DNA of 64,000 nt, taken from positions 50,785,122 to 50,849,121 of the forward strand of contig NW_024881282.1 in the NCBI RefSeq assembly GCF_018691265.1, given 5' to 3'. Shown one piece after another: positions 51,101-63,912 of this stretch. The stretch's first letter is position 1. The number at the start of each line of letters is the position of its first letter. The stretch comes from Tyto alba (taxonomy: Eukaryota > Chordata > Aves > Strigiformes > Tytonidae). The notes below the pieces were generated by a model. The model was not told the origin of the DNA, ran no database searches, and worked only from the letters and a program-made list of their open reading frames with translations. The translations under genes were made by a program, and so were the position numbers.

Positions 51101-53859
51101 ATTAATCATCAGGGCAGTAAAGTGCTGGTGGAAAGTAGTGCCAGAGGCCTCTTGCGAGAGGAAAGCAACTGCACTGAGTGGCTCCACAGGACACTAGCAC
51201 CCTACATCTGTCTGCAAGCATGAAAGAGGCAGCAGGGAATACATACTCCTTTAGAAATGCTCCTTGTCCTCAGCATAGACACACACATATATGTCAGTAG
51301 GAATGGGGATATATTTCAAATCTATTTGCTTGCATTTCCACATGACGCAAAGTTACAAAAATCATTTACACTTTGCAAACTTAATATTAGAAGTTTTAAA
51401 AATTATCTGTTCCCACTATAATCACAAGATATCTCCCACTCCTATTGGATACACAGGACAAACGCATCTGGTTTTTGCCCAGACCAAGTTTGAGGCTGTA
51501 GTACAGCCAGCACAGAAAGAAGGCCCTTCAATTCTGTTTTCCATCCCACAGAGAGTAAAGAACTTTGAAATTAGAAAAAAAAAAAAAAAAAAAGAAAGAG
51601 AGACTAGTGACATTATGGATAAGAAAGCCCAAGCTTCCTGGAAAATCAAACACAGACCAGATGGCATGTAGTAAAACTACCCAAATAGATTTGGTATGAG
51701 CTGAGCTACACTGTAAAAACACAGAGTAAAATAATTGGATGCAAAAAGCAAAGTGAAGGTGGTCAGAATGCTCCATGCAGCTTGGCTAGGGAAGAAAATG
51801 TTGTGCAAATAAAGGACAGATACAGAAAGGTACATGTGTTAATTGGGGGCATTTCTCCTGCCTGTCAATGATGAACGTAGCAGTAATGAAACCACTAGGA
51901 GAAAAAGACAGATACTCGCAGAGGTAATAAAGAGGTATACAATGTCCAAAGTATCAAACAGATCATAAAAGATATGCTCAAGACACCGGGCGGAATAAAT
52001 GTCAGCATCCTGTTATCTTATCACTGGATCTAAAAGACACTTGGAGCCAAATTATTTGTGAGAATCCAACTTCAAGAAAATGAACTGGCAGACAACTGGA
52101 ATTAATTAATGCCCTACAGATCTGTTCTAGAAAGGTTGGAGAGCACTAAAAATACCCGAGGACCCTGTTTCTTTACACATCATGCCAATTCAATCTGGTC
52201 AGGCTGTGACAAATTTTCTGTAAACATTCTGGTGAACGAGCGATTCCCCCAGCCCACTCCAGCAGCTCCCAGGGTGGCTGAAATCTTGCCTTTAAGATGC
52301 CTGAAATTTCAATGGCAAAAACGGAGGAGGGGAAAAGCAAAAGGAAGAGCTAGTGTCAAGTATTTTGTGGTTAATGAACCAGGGCAGGTAAGAAGATTTC
52401 AGATCCTTGACTTAGGAATGTTCTTCAGCACGAATTTCAGTTGCTTTGGTGGGATTAAACCTAAACATCTTGTTGTACTGAGCACATTAGAGGAAAAAGA
52501 GAAAAGGCAGAAAATATGGCTAACTTCTACTTCTCTTGTCTAGGGAAGACGTATCCATCTCAGTGGGAAAAAATGCACATACAGCCATGCTGGGATGGAA
52601 AGGCAGCTAGGAAGAAGAATAAAGTCACCAAGGACCTCCACCAACCTTGTAGTGACGTTTTTTTCAGTTTTATTTTTATTTTACTTATTTCTCTTCTCTA
52701 TCCGACACGCCATCAGAGACCAGATGAAAGAAAAGCCTGTGAAGAGCCATATGGTGCGATTGCTGGGACCAGACCCCGCCATCCTCTGGGTGGGGGGACT
52801 GAGCTGCTGGGACCTTGTGGCGCAGGCGGGAGCTGACACACCTCTCACAAGAGGTTCTCACAGCGAGGCGGGACCCACTCCTCCTTCCTCACTCAGCCTC
52901 ACTGGGGAAAACCACACTTGAATCGTCTGTGCAAGCTACTGCTATCCCCAAGGAAGCAGCTCTCGCCCGCCTCCTCCTTTCCAGCCCCTGTGCTGCCTAC
53001 TTGTTCCCACATCCCTCTGCTTATTGCCACTCGGCACAAGAGACGGGGGAACTGATCTATGTTAAAATTACCTTATCATCAGTGAAAACAAATGGCTATT
53101 TTTAACCTCCCCAGTCTGTCACAGGAGAGACGGACTGAGGTTTTCACGCATACACAGGCTGGCAGGGCACGGGTTGTCAGACATTGCTCCTCTTGCTTCT
53201 CAGACCTTTCCCCACTCCCTCAGCCCAACAGCTCTGGCAGAGCTCCCGCCCCTCCTAAGTCCCACCAGGCTTCCCCCAGAAAACAAGATTCAAACTCAGC
53301 TTGGTTCCCAGCCTGCCAGCTGCATCAGTGAAGAACAGGAGCGATGGATTTGAAAAAAAGTGGGTCTAACTTTGGCTTTCCCATAGGTGCAAGTATGACT
53401 GAAGGCTGGGAAACAAACTCGAAGAAGAGGGGACCAGAGAAAGGAAAGAAAAGCTTGGGACAACAGGAGGAAGATCAATATTGGTTCATGCCTTATGTTG
53501 AGAGACAGGTAAGCTGGGGGTCTTGTTAGTGTGACCAGGTCCCCTTTGCTCCTGAAATGCTACCTTATGTCCTCGAGTACCTGCACACTGAAAAGGAAAA
53601 TTGGGTGCAGGCACTTCACAAATAAATGTCCCTTACCTACACCCCCATATCCTCCCCCTCTAGTTCTTATATCGGTAATTAAATAATGCAGCTGAGGAAA
53701 GTGATTTGGAAAACAGATGGCATGCAAGATGCTATAGAATACAGTGGTGCATTTTAAACCTAACACCAGAGAGACAGACATATTTGGGTGCTATATGGGC
53801 CTTGAAGTAATTGAACTTCAAAGGCTGCTTGTGCAATGGCCTTTAACCAGAAGAAATTA
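48101..53859. other. Intergenic region, left part
   Basis: Between the PTPRB 3' end and an intergenic LTR. A GC-rich segment with scattered CpG lies at about 49000-49720 and a long A-run at 51570-51592. ORFs up to 144 codons (52109-52543) occur on both strands without domain similarity, codon-like constraint or splice context that I could recognise. No transposon was identified with confidence. Confidence 0.7.
51570..51592. repeat. A-rich homopolymer tract
   Basis: About 20 consecutive A followed by gaaagagag. Could be a retroelement tail or simple slippage; no element body was recognised next to it. Confidence 0.75.
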
Positions 53860-54456
53860 ATGGCTGTCGTGATTTAACCCCAGCTGGCAACTAAGCACCA
53901 CCCAGCCACTCTTTCACTCCGCTGCAGTGGGATGGGGAAAAGAATCGGAAGGGTAAATGTGAGAAAACTCATGGGTTGAGATAACGACAGTTTAACAGGT
54001 AGAGCAAAAGCTGTGCACACAAGCAAAGCAAAACAAGGAATTCATTGACCCCTTCCCACGGGCAGGCAGGGGCCCAGACATCTCCAGGACAGCCGGGCTC
54101 CAGCACGTAACCATTACTCAGGAAGACAAATGTCATCACCCTGAACGTCCTCCCCCTTCCTTCTTCTTCCCCCAGCTTTATGTGCTGAGCATGAATGTCA
54201 TACAGTATGGGACATCCTTTTGGTCAGTTGGGATCAGCTTGTCCCAGCTGTGTCCCCTCCTAAATTCTTGTGCACCCCCAGCCTGCTCGCTGGTGGGGTG
54301 GAGTGAGGAGCAGAAAAGGCCTTGACTTGCACCACTCAGCAATAACTAAAACATCCATGAGTTATCAACGCTGTTTCCAGCAGGAGTCCAGAACATAGCC
54401 CCATACTAGCTACTGTGAAGAAAAGTAACTACTCCAGCCAAAACCAGCACAATGGC
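53860..54456. repeat. 5-bp target-site duplication flanking the LTR
   Basis: ATGGC at 53860-53864 and again at 54452-54456, directly abutting the TG...CA ends of the LTR. A 5-bp duplication agrees with retroviral integration of several avian groups. Confidence 0.85.
53865..54451 (-). mobile_element. Solo LTR of avian endogenous retrovirus family, intergenic
   Basis: 587 bp. The plus strand begins tgtcgtgatttaacccc and agctggcaactaagcacc and ends ccaaaaccagcaca; on the minus strand this is the familiar tgtgctggttttggctgg start and the terminal ggttaaatcacgaca end. A TATA-like cacataaagc lies near plus 54175-54184. Same family as the LTR at 29397-29951. It has no coding remnants and is flanked by a perfect ATGGC duplication, so it is a complete solo LTR. 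Confidence 0.92.
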
Positions 54457-57400
54457 CCTCTAGCCTCCAACTTAATACTCACAATTAAGTATTAAAATCA
54501 AGTTTTCCCCCAAACGCTGTGAATGGTCTCACTTGCCACACAAGTCAGTGTGACCTAACCATGGTTTCTGTTAAATGTCAGTGGTAGGAAATATGGGATT
54601 TGGGCAAGATGGGATCTTGAAGCAAACAGTTTATCCTAGCACTAGTCTGAAAAGTAAGGATGACACAAGAGCAGATCATTAATCTGTGTGAGGGTCTAAG
54701 GCCACTCTCCCACTGTCCTCCTTATATTTAAGACCATGGTATGAACTCGATGGGGCAGGGCTGGGTGAGGACCTGGTGCCACAGCTGCTGGCAGCACGAC
54801 TGCCATGTCCTCAGACCTGCTGGAGAAGCATCACTTGGTGGGAGCCCACCGCTGCCTCCCAGTCACTGTGCACCCAGCGGGAAAGGAAAGGGCAGCTCTT
54901 TTGCCAACGTAGCCGAGGAAAGGGGCTCATCAATGGCATCTGCCTCCAGATCAGCGTTAAAAATGTCTTCACTCAAAAACTTAGATGGTAAAAGAGAATG
55001 TGCTACCTTGGGTTGAATGGGGATGCTGCCTCTTTCCAGGAAAATGGCATGGTCATCAAATCCCACCCTCTGAAACGGTGCTGGAGATCGCCTTGTGGTA
55101 ATGAAAACCATCACAAGAGGAGCTAGGGGAGCCCTACAGCTGGCAGCTGTTTCCACCGCTGAGTGTATTTCCACACAAAGCTGGAGGTCATTCTCAGAGA
55201 GAGTAATAAATCGAACATAAAGAGTTTAAACCGTCCAGATAAATAATGGCAGATGTTTAGGGAAGGAATAACAGGCAAAAGTATGAGTTATGCAGTGCCT
55301 GCCGTTCAAAGAAAATTAGTTCAAACTGTGAGGGCATTGTTCAGAGGAACAGTAGGGGATAAAGTGACTGGGGGAGGGAGGAAGGGGAGGAAAAGCTGTC
55401 TCCCCTCAGATGTGTGAGTAGCATCCCTGGCTACCACGGAGAACTGCCGCTTCATCGCCAAACTGGCATCCAGTGCCTGAGGTGGAAGCAGAAGCAAGAA
55501 CCACCACTTGCAGTCGTACATCCCAGCTGGCAGAGCAGGCTCCCCCAGAGCATTATCAGCGTTTAATGGGGTTGCTGATGTGCAGAAATGCAGAATTTCA
55601 TCACAAAACCTGCATCTTCCTGCAGATGTTTTCAGCAAAGGATGAGAAACTGGGCTAGTAGCTGGGGTAAGGACTGAGGAACCAGGATCCCTGCATCCCA
55701 TATCCCTCTCTGTTTCACTGTGTGACCTTACACATAACACTTCATCTCTGAAGGCAGCAGTTCAGCTGCCTGGAAAAGGAAATTCTCGCTTCCTGGGGAT
55801 GTGAGGAGACCTACGGTCCAATTAAAATCCTCATTTGAAAGATGTTATGAAAAATAACTGTGCTGCCAGCCCTATTCTTCCCCACCCAAGGACAGAGCAG
55901 ATTTTAATGTGGTACATTTGCTGAAAGAAATTTACTCTCTTCAAAAGGGAATCAAACCCTTCATTGTCAGAAAGGCTGCAGCACCTCTTACGTGATTTTT
56001 TCTCAGATTTCATAGGGGATAATAGGTAGTGTTTAAATGGAGAGGGACAGATTACCAGAATGCTTCTGAGCTACATAATGAGTATTGCTAATAGCAATGC
56101 TTGACTTGGCAATGCGGTCTTCAAGGTTATTTAGCAAAGCTCAGAATGTACATCAAACAAAACAAAAAGTTAATTTTAATATGTCTTTGCAAAACAAATA
56201 TAAAACTAATGAATTTGGATTTTCAATTTTACTTTGCCTTTTTGTTTTGGCTATCAATAAAAGCAACCTTGAAAATGCAACACAAGAACTGTTAGACAGG
56301 AGTGGTAGAGCAACAATAAAACAAGGAGGAATGTAAGTTGGTACAGAATGTCTTCGATCATTATAAAGCTAATTATTGAGAGAGACAGCTCGGTGTGCAT
56401 GAATACAGAATAATGATGAGTTTGGTAAACCTTTACTGCACAATACATATGTATTTGTGTGCCGAAGAAAGGGTGCTTAAGAAGGAAACAACAGAGTGAA
56501 ATCAAGGAGTATGTGCGTCACTCCAATAGCAGGGTGGAAGGAAGGAACAACTCCTAATCCATCTTACTTGGAAGCACAGTTAATGCTGCAACAAGCTTCT
56601 ACTATGAAGCCATACATTAGCTGCCTTATTGCTACAAAATGGGCTATAAATCTGTACAGGTATTTTGGACAAAAAAAAATAATTCCCACAAAGTTTCAAG
56701 ATAGGTCAAGAAATAATTTAAACTTTAGGTCATTAAAATCTGATTTGAAACATGGAGTTTTGCCTAAAACTCCTTTATTTTTTCTCACTTTGTACAGTGA
56801 GAACTCCTTGGGCACACGTGCATGTCCTGTAAGCAAGCAAAAGAGTTTACAGACAAGTAACTTTTGTGCACGACTATGTGTTCTATGCCAAAAATATCTT
56901 GGAGGAAAAACCAACCTACCCCTAAACCTGTTGGCATTTTGAGATGCTCAGCCCTGGAGATATCCTGCTTGCTGCATCCAGTTGTGCAAACACCATTGCC
57001 CGAGGAAGAGTTTAGGCGGGGGTTCTGCAGCCATACGCATATTTGCAGCAGAAACATCTTGCTTTTTTGAAAGAAAAATCTGTGATAGTCCTGATGCTGC
57101 AGTGACAGAGCCCGAAGACAGCAGAGCCTGACAGCAATGGCCTCAACTCCATCCCCCCCTCATGCTGTCCCCATCACAGCCTCAGGCACTACAAACTGCC
57201 CCAATTGCTGCAAAAATCCAGCGAAACACTGCTGTAAACTTCCCAGCGATTTCAATGTAAAAAGAATGGGAAAATGCACATTCATCTGAGAAAAACAAGT
57301 TAAAAAAACAGGTTGAATCAGGCTAAAAACCCCGACATGGTAGCCCCATATTCTCCCAAGAAGTCACTGAGTGACAGCTATCGGAGAAAAGGCTGTGGTT

Positions 57401-60400
57401 TCAGCCCTTGACACCAGCTAAATGCCGTCAAAGCTGGGGTTAGTTAGCAACGATCACACCAGCGTGCTGCCTAGCATCTGTCTGAAGGCTTTACAGTCAC
57501 ATTTTTGCTTGCCAAGATGTTTCCTCCCACCAGACATCATATTTGCTCTGTCCTTCCATCCTCATTTATTACTCTGTATTTTGCAGGAATAGAAAAGACA
57601 TTTTATTCTTCTGCTAATATTCTTAGCTCCTCATATTTGCTGTTGAATCACCTGCCTGTCAAACTGGAGCTCACAAACCTCCTGATCTGGCATATTTTAA
57701 AAAATTCAATTAATTTGCCCTTTACCTTGCCATTTCATATAATGAATAAAGCTACCGAGACACCTCACCCTACACCTGCGCTCAGAATCTCGCTGTTCAT
57801 TATTGCTTTGTGTTGACAGTTCTGCAGCCCATTTTCAACCTCCCCTCCCTTATTGCCAGCCCGATCTAAATTAATTTTTTCAATAAGATCTCGAGGCATT
57901 ATTTAAAATGCTTCCTATGGTGTATTGCTTCCCGTATATGTCTCCATTAGTCTCCAGTTTGTCTGTAAAAAAGCAGCCAAGTTCATAGGACACTATCTGC
58001 TTTTAATACACCAGAATCATTTACTGCCTGTGATTCACTTGTCCAGATGCTTGTACATTCATAGCATACGTTCTATATTTTCAATAAAGATTGAAAATTA
58101 ATCCATCAAAAGCAAGGGACGCTACTTAGCTCCAGAATTTTAATATATTTTTTTTTTCCTTTGGTATTGGACTTATTTTTCATTATTTTTCAGAAAAAAA
58201 AATAATTAAGATCTAGACTACTCACCATTTAGATGTACTGACTGCTGTCTATTCGGTCCTTCCAAACTAGTCGCTCCCTGCCTAAAAACAGACTACGGGA
58301 CAATTTCACAGTTAATTTTTAATTGTCTCAAACATTATTCTTCAGAGGGATAGTGCAGGAAAAGACAGTTCAGCCCGTTTAATTCTACACGAGTTTTCAC
58401 TTCACATGTTGCCAAACCCATGCCCCTTCCAGCGTTTTGCATTTGTCCTTAGGTGGGAGCTCTCGCCCCTGGGTCGTGCTGCCCCCCCTTATCCCCACAC
58501 CCTGGCAGGGTGCCCGATATCCAGGCTCCCAGCAAACACCAAATATTACATCCCGGGGATGATGCTGCCTCCGACCTTGGCGAGCATGGCAGCGGAGAGG
58601 TGGTGGCCGCTCTGCCCCCTCTCCTGTGAGGACCCCGATTGCTGCAAGGCAGGAAAGGGGCCGGGGGAGAGCTGCTCTCCTGCCAAGTGGAGAAGGGCTG
58701 TGGCTCTGATCAAAGCAGCTGCCCTGCAAAATTCAGGTTGCAGCCCCACAAACCTTCAGCTTAGGGGCCTCGCATTGAAATGCATTGAAATTGCATTCTT
58801 GTATCGAAATGCACTGAACTGAAATGAAGCCATGTGCACATATTGAAAAGGCAAAGACTTCAATACTGGCACGTGCTCTGATAGGTATGATCAGAAATTG
58901 CTCCTTATCTGAAGTCTGGATTTGTCCTAATCCCACAGTGAGGAAATGGAAATGATCTACAAGCTGGCTCTCTGGGGCTTTTGAAACAAAACGTTAGTTG
59001 CTCACATCTCTCTTTGAATCGATCCTGCTGTATGGGGTCCAAATAGTTGAAGTATTTTGTCCAGAAACCGTCAGTTGCTGTCAGCTGCTGAACAAGCAAT
59101 TATACCAAACAGCTTAATAGTTGATTTTTTCCAACTGCTTTTAGTGAATGGCAATCGGCATCCAAATAAATAAAGAGATAAACATTATGTTAGCTGAAAA
59201 GTTATGAAAAATTTACATTATGTAAGGTAATGTCTGACACTGTATTAGCTCATTAAATTAAATTACAGGCAGATTGCTTTTTTTTTTTTTTTTAAATGCA
59301 GTATCAAATGTAATTCAAGGAACTTTTATTGCCTTTCTGGGAGAGTTATTTCAGGTTGATTGCTATATGTGCTGTTTGGATATTGTTTGTGTATTGTAGG
59401 TGTGTACACAATTTTACAGCTATGCCAACATATTTTATAATAAAATTTTACATTCAAATTATGGCTATATAATTTAATAGGCTATTCTTTTTCTTCTTAT
59501 TGCATCTCCAGCCATGCATCCAATGCATGCAAAGTGATTTCTTGGCTTTTGAGAACCATTAGACCACCAAAGAGCTGTGAATTAAACACAGTGCAAGTAA
59601 CGACAGCATTCGTGCTAGCATATCAAACCAGAAAGAAAATCGCACAGCCTCTCAGATATCAAACTTTGGGGTTGATTCATTCGGTGGGTCTGTGACCTGA
59701 CAAGGCAGTATGATTAATTGCACACATATTCCCTCAGAGGTTTTCCCGCTCATGCTTTCTGCAGCAAAGACTGTTAGCTTGACAGATCAGTGTAGCAACC
59801 TCTTAAGATGCCAGAAAGGGAAGGGGTTGGTTTCTGATTGAAAGCTAATGGAGGAATAGCAGCTGCTCCATGCTGAGGGAAAAAAAAAAAAAAAAAAACA
59901 ACAACAACAACAACAACAAAACAAACACAAAAAACACAACAAAAAAAGAAATCCAAAACCAAAACAAAACCCCAAACCAACAAAAAACTCCCACACTAAA
60001 AAAACCCAACAGCTTTTGATCCTCAAAGAATTCACACACAGAAATAAGTTGATTTTTTGATAACTCCAGCTATAGGATTTCTGTCAGGGACTGCAAGAAA
60101 ATATTCATATGATACAATAGGTTTCATAATTAGGAATTCTGCTGTGCTTCCTTTCATCTGATATATAAGCCATGGCTGGAGTTTTTTTCTTTTCTTATTA
60201 AACACTGTCCTAGGTGTCTCTTCTTCCACATGTTTATTCTTGGCTTTAATATATTTTTGGCCATTTAGGCTAAAGTTTGCAGAAACACAGATTTGGCAGG
60301 CAGCTCCCATCCTTGCAATGCTGAGCAAAGATGCTTGCACATCGTGTTCCTTCCGCAACCCACACTGCGCCCCCATCGCACCAGACCCACCCAGGTGTTG

Positions 60401-60600
60401 ACTGCCCAATATAAAATAGTTTTAATTTTTCAAGTAAGGACTAAACCCCTAGCAAACTGCTTTAGACACTTCCTTGAAGCTACTTAATCCCTACACCTTA
60501 TCTATGAAAGGGCTTTAAACATTAACCGGTGTTTCCCCTTTCACATTTCCCAGCCAGAATCTGACGGGATAACACACGCTCACAGATCCTCTCACCTACT
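54457..60600. other. Intergenic region, middle part
   Basis: Mostly AT-rich, with no recognised gene. Notable only for AT-rich blocks at about 56080-56340, 57500-58400 and 59100-59500 with little obvious repeat character, and an A/C low-complexity tract at 59880-60005. Short ORFs lack domains. Confidence 0.65.
59880..60005. repeat. A-rich/AAC low-complexity tract
   Basis: An A-run followed by about six CAA units and then mixed AAAAC, AACCCC and AACC words. Complementary in style to the T/G tracts inside PTPRB. It is not a telomeric TTAGGG array. The minus-strand ORFs of Phe, Val and Cys through it are composition artefacts. Confidence 0.85.
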
Positions 60601-60639
60601 GCGTGAAACGAGGCGAGATGCCTGGTGGCTCTCTGTAGA

Positions 60640-60780
60640 CACCCCTGCTCCTGGGGGGGTGACACCGCAGCCCTGGCTCGGGAGCGGGGGGCTCCCGGCC
60701 GCAAAGAGCAGCCGGAGGCGGGTTGGGGCGGGCGGCGGCACCGGGGCTGAGCCCGGGGGGGGCAGATGCGTGGACAGCTC
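60640..60780. other. Short GC-rich, CpG-containing block
   Basis: G and C runs with ggctcgggagcgggggg, cccggccgc and gggcgggcggcggc, in strong contrast with the surroundings. Contains GC-box-like gggcggg words. It may be a small regulatory island, or a local GC patch with no function. Confidence 0.6.
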
Positions 60781-63480
60781 TGCACTCTCACGCCTTGAGA
60801 ATGCCTTTGTTCTGATCTAGGACGAATCCGTCAAAACACACCTGGAACCTCGAGCCTGGAAGCTGGGACCTGCGCCACCTCTCCACTGCGCTTCCCAGCT
60901 TGCATCCTGTGGCGCTTACCGAAGAGCCCAGGGGATAATAGCCCTTCAAATTCAGCAGGCTGTGCTGGACCCCTGTCAAAGGGCTACGTTTACACCAGAA
61001 ATGACAGGCAACGATCTTTTAAAATGCCACTGGACACCCGCCAAGACATCCCTCATCTGGTCCAAGCATTGAATTCAGTTCCTCCATTCAGTAGCTAAAT
61101 TTTCTAATGCGTTGTGAAATCTCATCTTTTACTGCAACACAGAAACACACAAAGCAGTAAAAGTGCAACAAAAAAGTGCTCCTATTCAACTTTTTAAATG
61201 AGCCTAAGAAGCTGGCAGAGAAAAATACTGTATAAACAAAATTATTTAATTGCACTACATGAAAGAGAAGGCAGGTCTTACTGAAGCGGAGCAGTAGACA
61301 GCACGACGGAACAGAATTCCTCAAAGCAATTGCGTATAAATATTAAATAAAATGCAGAATTTGACTCTGCAGATGGCTCTGGAAAAAAGCAGCCCCTTTG
61401 GCTGCAAATACTCTTCGGAGAATACACCGCAAAAACTGGAAATCCACAAAGCCAAGGGGGAAATCAATGAATAATCTGCTACAAGGAAATCCCCAGTTTC
61501 CATGATCAAGTATGGGGATTAGAAAGACATTTCTAAATCAACAAGGTTCAGGCTGGGACAGAAGAGTGACTTTTAGGATTTATTTTTTTCTTCCCTCAGC
61601 ATCACAAACTGCTGTGCCAAGGAGATACTTACTACCTGTCTTTGCACGCCAATTTAGATGTTTAATTTGGGATGTTAGACTCTCTGCAAAATGATTTAAT
61701 ATCCTCGTAACCATTACTTACTTCCAGAGGCCTTTGCAAATGACATTTCTAACAGATTTGAAGATATGATTGCCGATCAAGCAAGCTGCATCAACTCAAT
61801 TCCCTTCTTACCTTTTGCTCGGTGAATCAGCTGCACAACTCAGTCACAAAAGCTTCTGGAGCAAAGCTAGAGAGGATTTTGTTAATCCAGATTTGTGAGC
61901 CCCAAGCTACTGGCTTAAAAATCCATAATGAATCTGTGTCACCATATATTTCCTTCTCTCCTGGGAAAACAAAGGATGTATATATGCAGAAAATCAGAGT
62001 TATTCCCTTTACCTGTAAGAAGTTATTGAGAGCAAATAGAGGAGGGGATCCTGCCACCAGCTTCCACAGATAACCAAAGCACCCCACAGGGGCAGCTTTC
62101 TATGGTTTGCAGAGTGCGAACAAGTAATATATATAAAAAAAGTATATAACAATCAACCCTCCCCAAACCAGACACACGTGCAATATTTTCGCAGGTTGCC
62201 AAAGAATGAGAATCACAGAGATGTGAGCGAAGCTGTGGCAGAGAGACACGAGTGAAAGGAAACACTATGTCCTTTGCAGGACAGCACTTCCCTCATCACT
62301 GGGCACCACGATGCCCACGACGTGTACCAGTTCACAAAATAAGAAGCCATATGGAAATCAATCCTTAAATGCACAATACCATTAATCTGAGATGGAGACT
62401 GGGCAATGCAAGCAGGTTTGTCACAGTGCCTTGTGCCAACAAAGCTTTCAGGCTTTCAAATCTAGCACTTTCCTCATCCTCGGGAAATACCTCACCTATG
62501 TGTTAAAAGCACAACGAAACACAAGGGGTTTAAGCATAGTGCTAAGAATATCAGAAATTAGTACGATGAACGGTACGGTTAGAATTGCAAAATTGTTAAT
62601 GTAGATTAAAATGCTTTGCCAGTAATCACATGCTGAGAGACTCACTTTCCTGACTGAGCCGCGTGGCTTTTCTTCCGCGCCGTGTGCCAGCCCTGCAAGC
62701 CGCACGGCTGGCCCCGGGGCGCGCAGCGCGGCGGGGGCGAGGACGAGTGCTGTGCAGCTGCTCTGGTCTCGGAGGTGCTCGGGGCAACTGCCAGACATAC
62801 GGACATCTCTGCACTGAGCAGGGGGGCCAGGGGCCAGTACTCCCGTCGTACGCAGCAAGTTGCGGGGACAAGCAGGGAGAGGCGACCCCGCGAGATGCCG
62901 TGCCCAGCCTGCCTTGCATTTTCCGGAGCATCCCCTTGGAGGGACCCTGCACGGGGCCGGCGTGAGTGGGGCGGGCAGCTCAGCAGCAAACACCCTACAA
63001 ATTGCTGACATCCTTCTCAGGTCACCCCTGGAGCCCGGAGACATGTGTGACACCACAGCTCGCCTCAGCCAGCGCTCAGGCACTCTGCTATTTGGGGAAA
63101 TCACTGGTAAAACAAAATCATGTAAAACCACTCCAAATCCCTGCTTCTTGTAGCCTCAGAGCATTTCATTGAGAGTAACTGAGAGGGAACAAGAAAAGCT
63201 GTAGGGACTGAATACCACCGAGGCAATAAATCCAGTATTTAATCACCTTTTCCAATAATTTCTTCATTTTTTGGAGAAGTATTTCTGAGAGATATCTACA
63301 TTTCTTCACAATGAACAAGTGATGATAAAAGATTTTTGTCTAGACAGAAGTTAAAGTTTGAATTTTAAAATTAAGTTCTACACAGTGAAAAAGAAAAAAC
63401 AAAATTAGCACAGTGTTATTTTTGTCATAAAGCTTTTTTAAAAAAAAAAAAATGCAAAACAAAGGTTAAAAAAAAAAAAA
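60781..63480. other. Intergenic region, right part
   Basis: Apart from the CpG-rich block, no gene or transposon was recognised. A-runs occur near 63433-63450 and 63468-63484. Confidence 0.65.
62640..62990. other. CpG-rich island-like block near the KCNMB4 3' end
   Basis: About 350 bp with high GC and dense CpG: its first 100 bases hold roughly 15 CpG, including gcgcgcagcgcggcgggggcg. Long ORFs exist on both strands, as expected from GC-rich sequence, and none shows a known domain. It lies about 0.9 kb beyond the KCNMB4 stop codon, so it is not that gene's promoter. Could be an orphan CpG island, an lncRNA promoter or an enhancer. Confidence 0.65.
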
Positions 63481-63912
63481 AAAACAAACAACCAAACTTT
63501 ATTATTTTCGAAATACAGTCTATCAGAAAGTAAATATTTTAAACATTGAATATTAAATAGTAAAGATCACTTTGTAGAGATGAAATGAGCATCATCAGGG
63601 GTTTTTATAAACTGTCTCTGAATACTGCTAGGACCTGGGTAGCTGCTGTTCAGGACTAACAGCGCACAGCATATTTGGTGCAGTGTAGATTATTTTTTGG
63701 TTGAATATACTTATTTACTGCCATAGCAGAAGAAGCAATTAGCTGACGTTTCATGGGGCAGTCTCCCAAGAATGATCCTGAGGCAAGAGCAACTCCACCG
63801 TCAGAGGAGACACTGGAAGGAGGAGCAGCCGGGTGCCCCACGGACCTGCAGGTGTGTCGCATTGCCCCACTTGCAACCTTTTTGCAGCCTTTTCCATCAG
63901 CAACCTCGTCGT
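63481..63912 (-). other. KCNMB4: KCNMB4 3' UTR (inferred)
   Basis: Starts after the minus-strand stop at 63913-63915. The first minus-strand AATAAA is at plus 63498-63503, followed downstream by a T-rich run (the A-run at about 63463-63484 on the plus strand). A longer UTR using later signals is possible. Confidence 0.5.
63498..63503 (-). terminator. KCNMB4: KCNMB4 polyadenylation signal candidate
   Basis: TTTATT on the plus strand, AATAAA on the minus, about 410 nt after the stop codon, with T-rich sequence downstream. Confidence 0.45.

Noticed and set aside
52109..52543. Plus-strand ORF of 144 codons
   Set aside because: No domain, no splice or promoter context, and no family recognised. 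Treated as chance.
59774..60039. Minus-strand Phe/Val/Cys-rich ORFs that look like membrane proteins
   Set aside because: They are translations of the A/CAA low-complexity tract.
62496..63131. Minus-strand ORF of 211 codons with Arg/Pro/Ala-rich sequence
   Set aside because: It sits over the CpG-rich block, where stop codons are rare; ORFs of 100 codons also exist in other frames and on the other strand. No domain was recognised.
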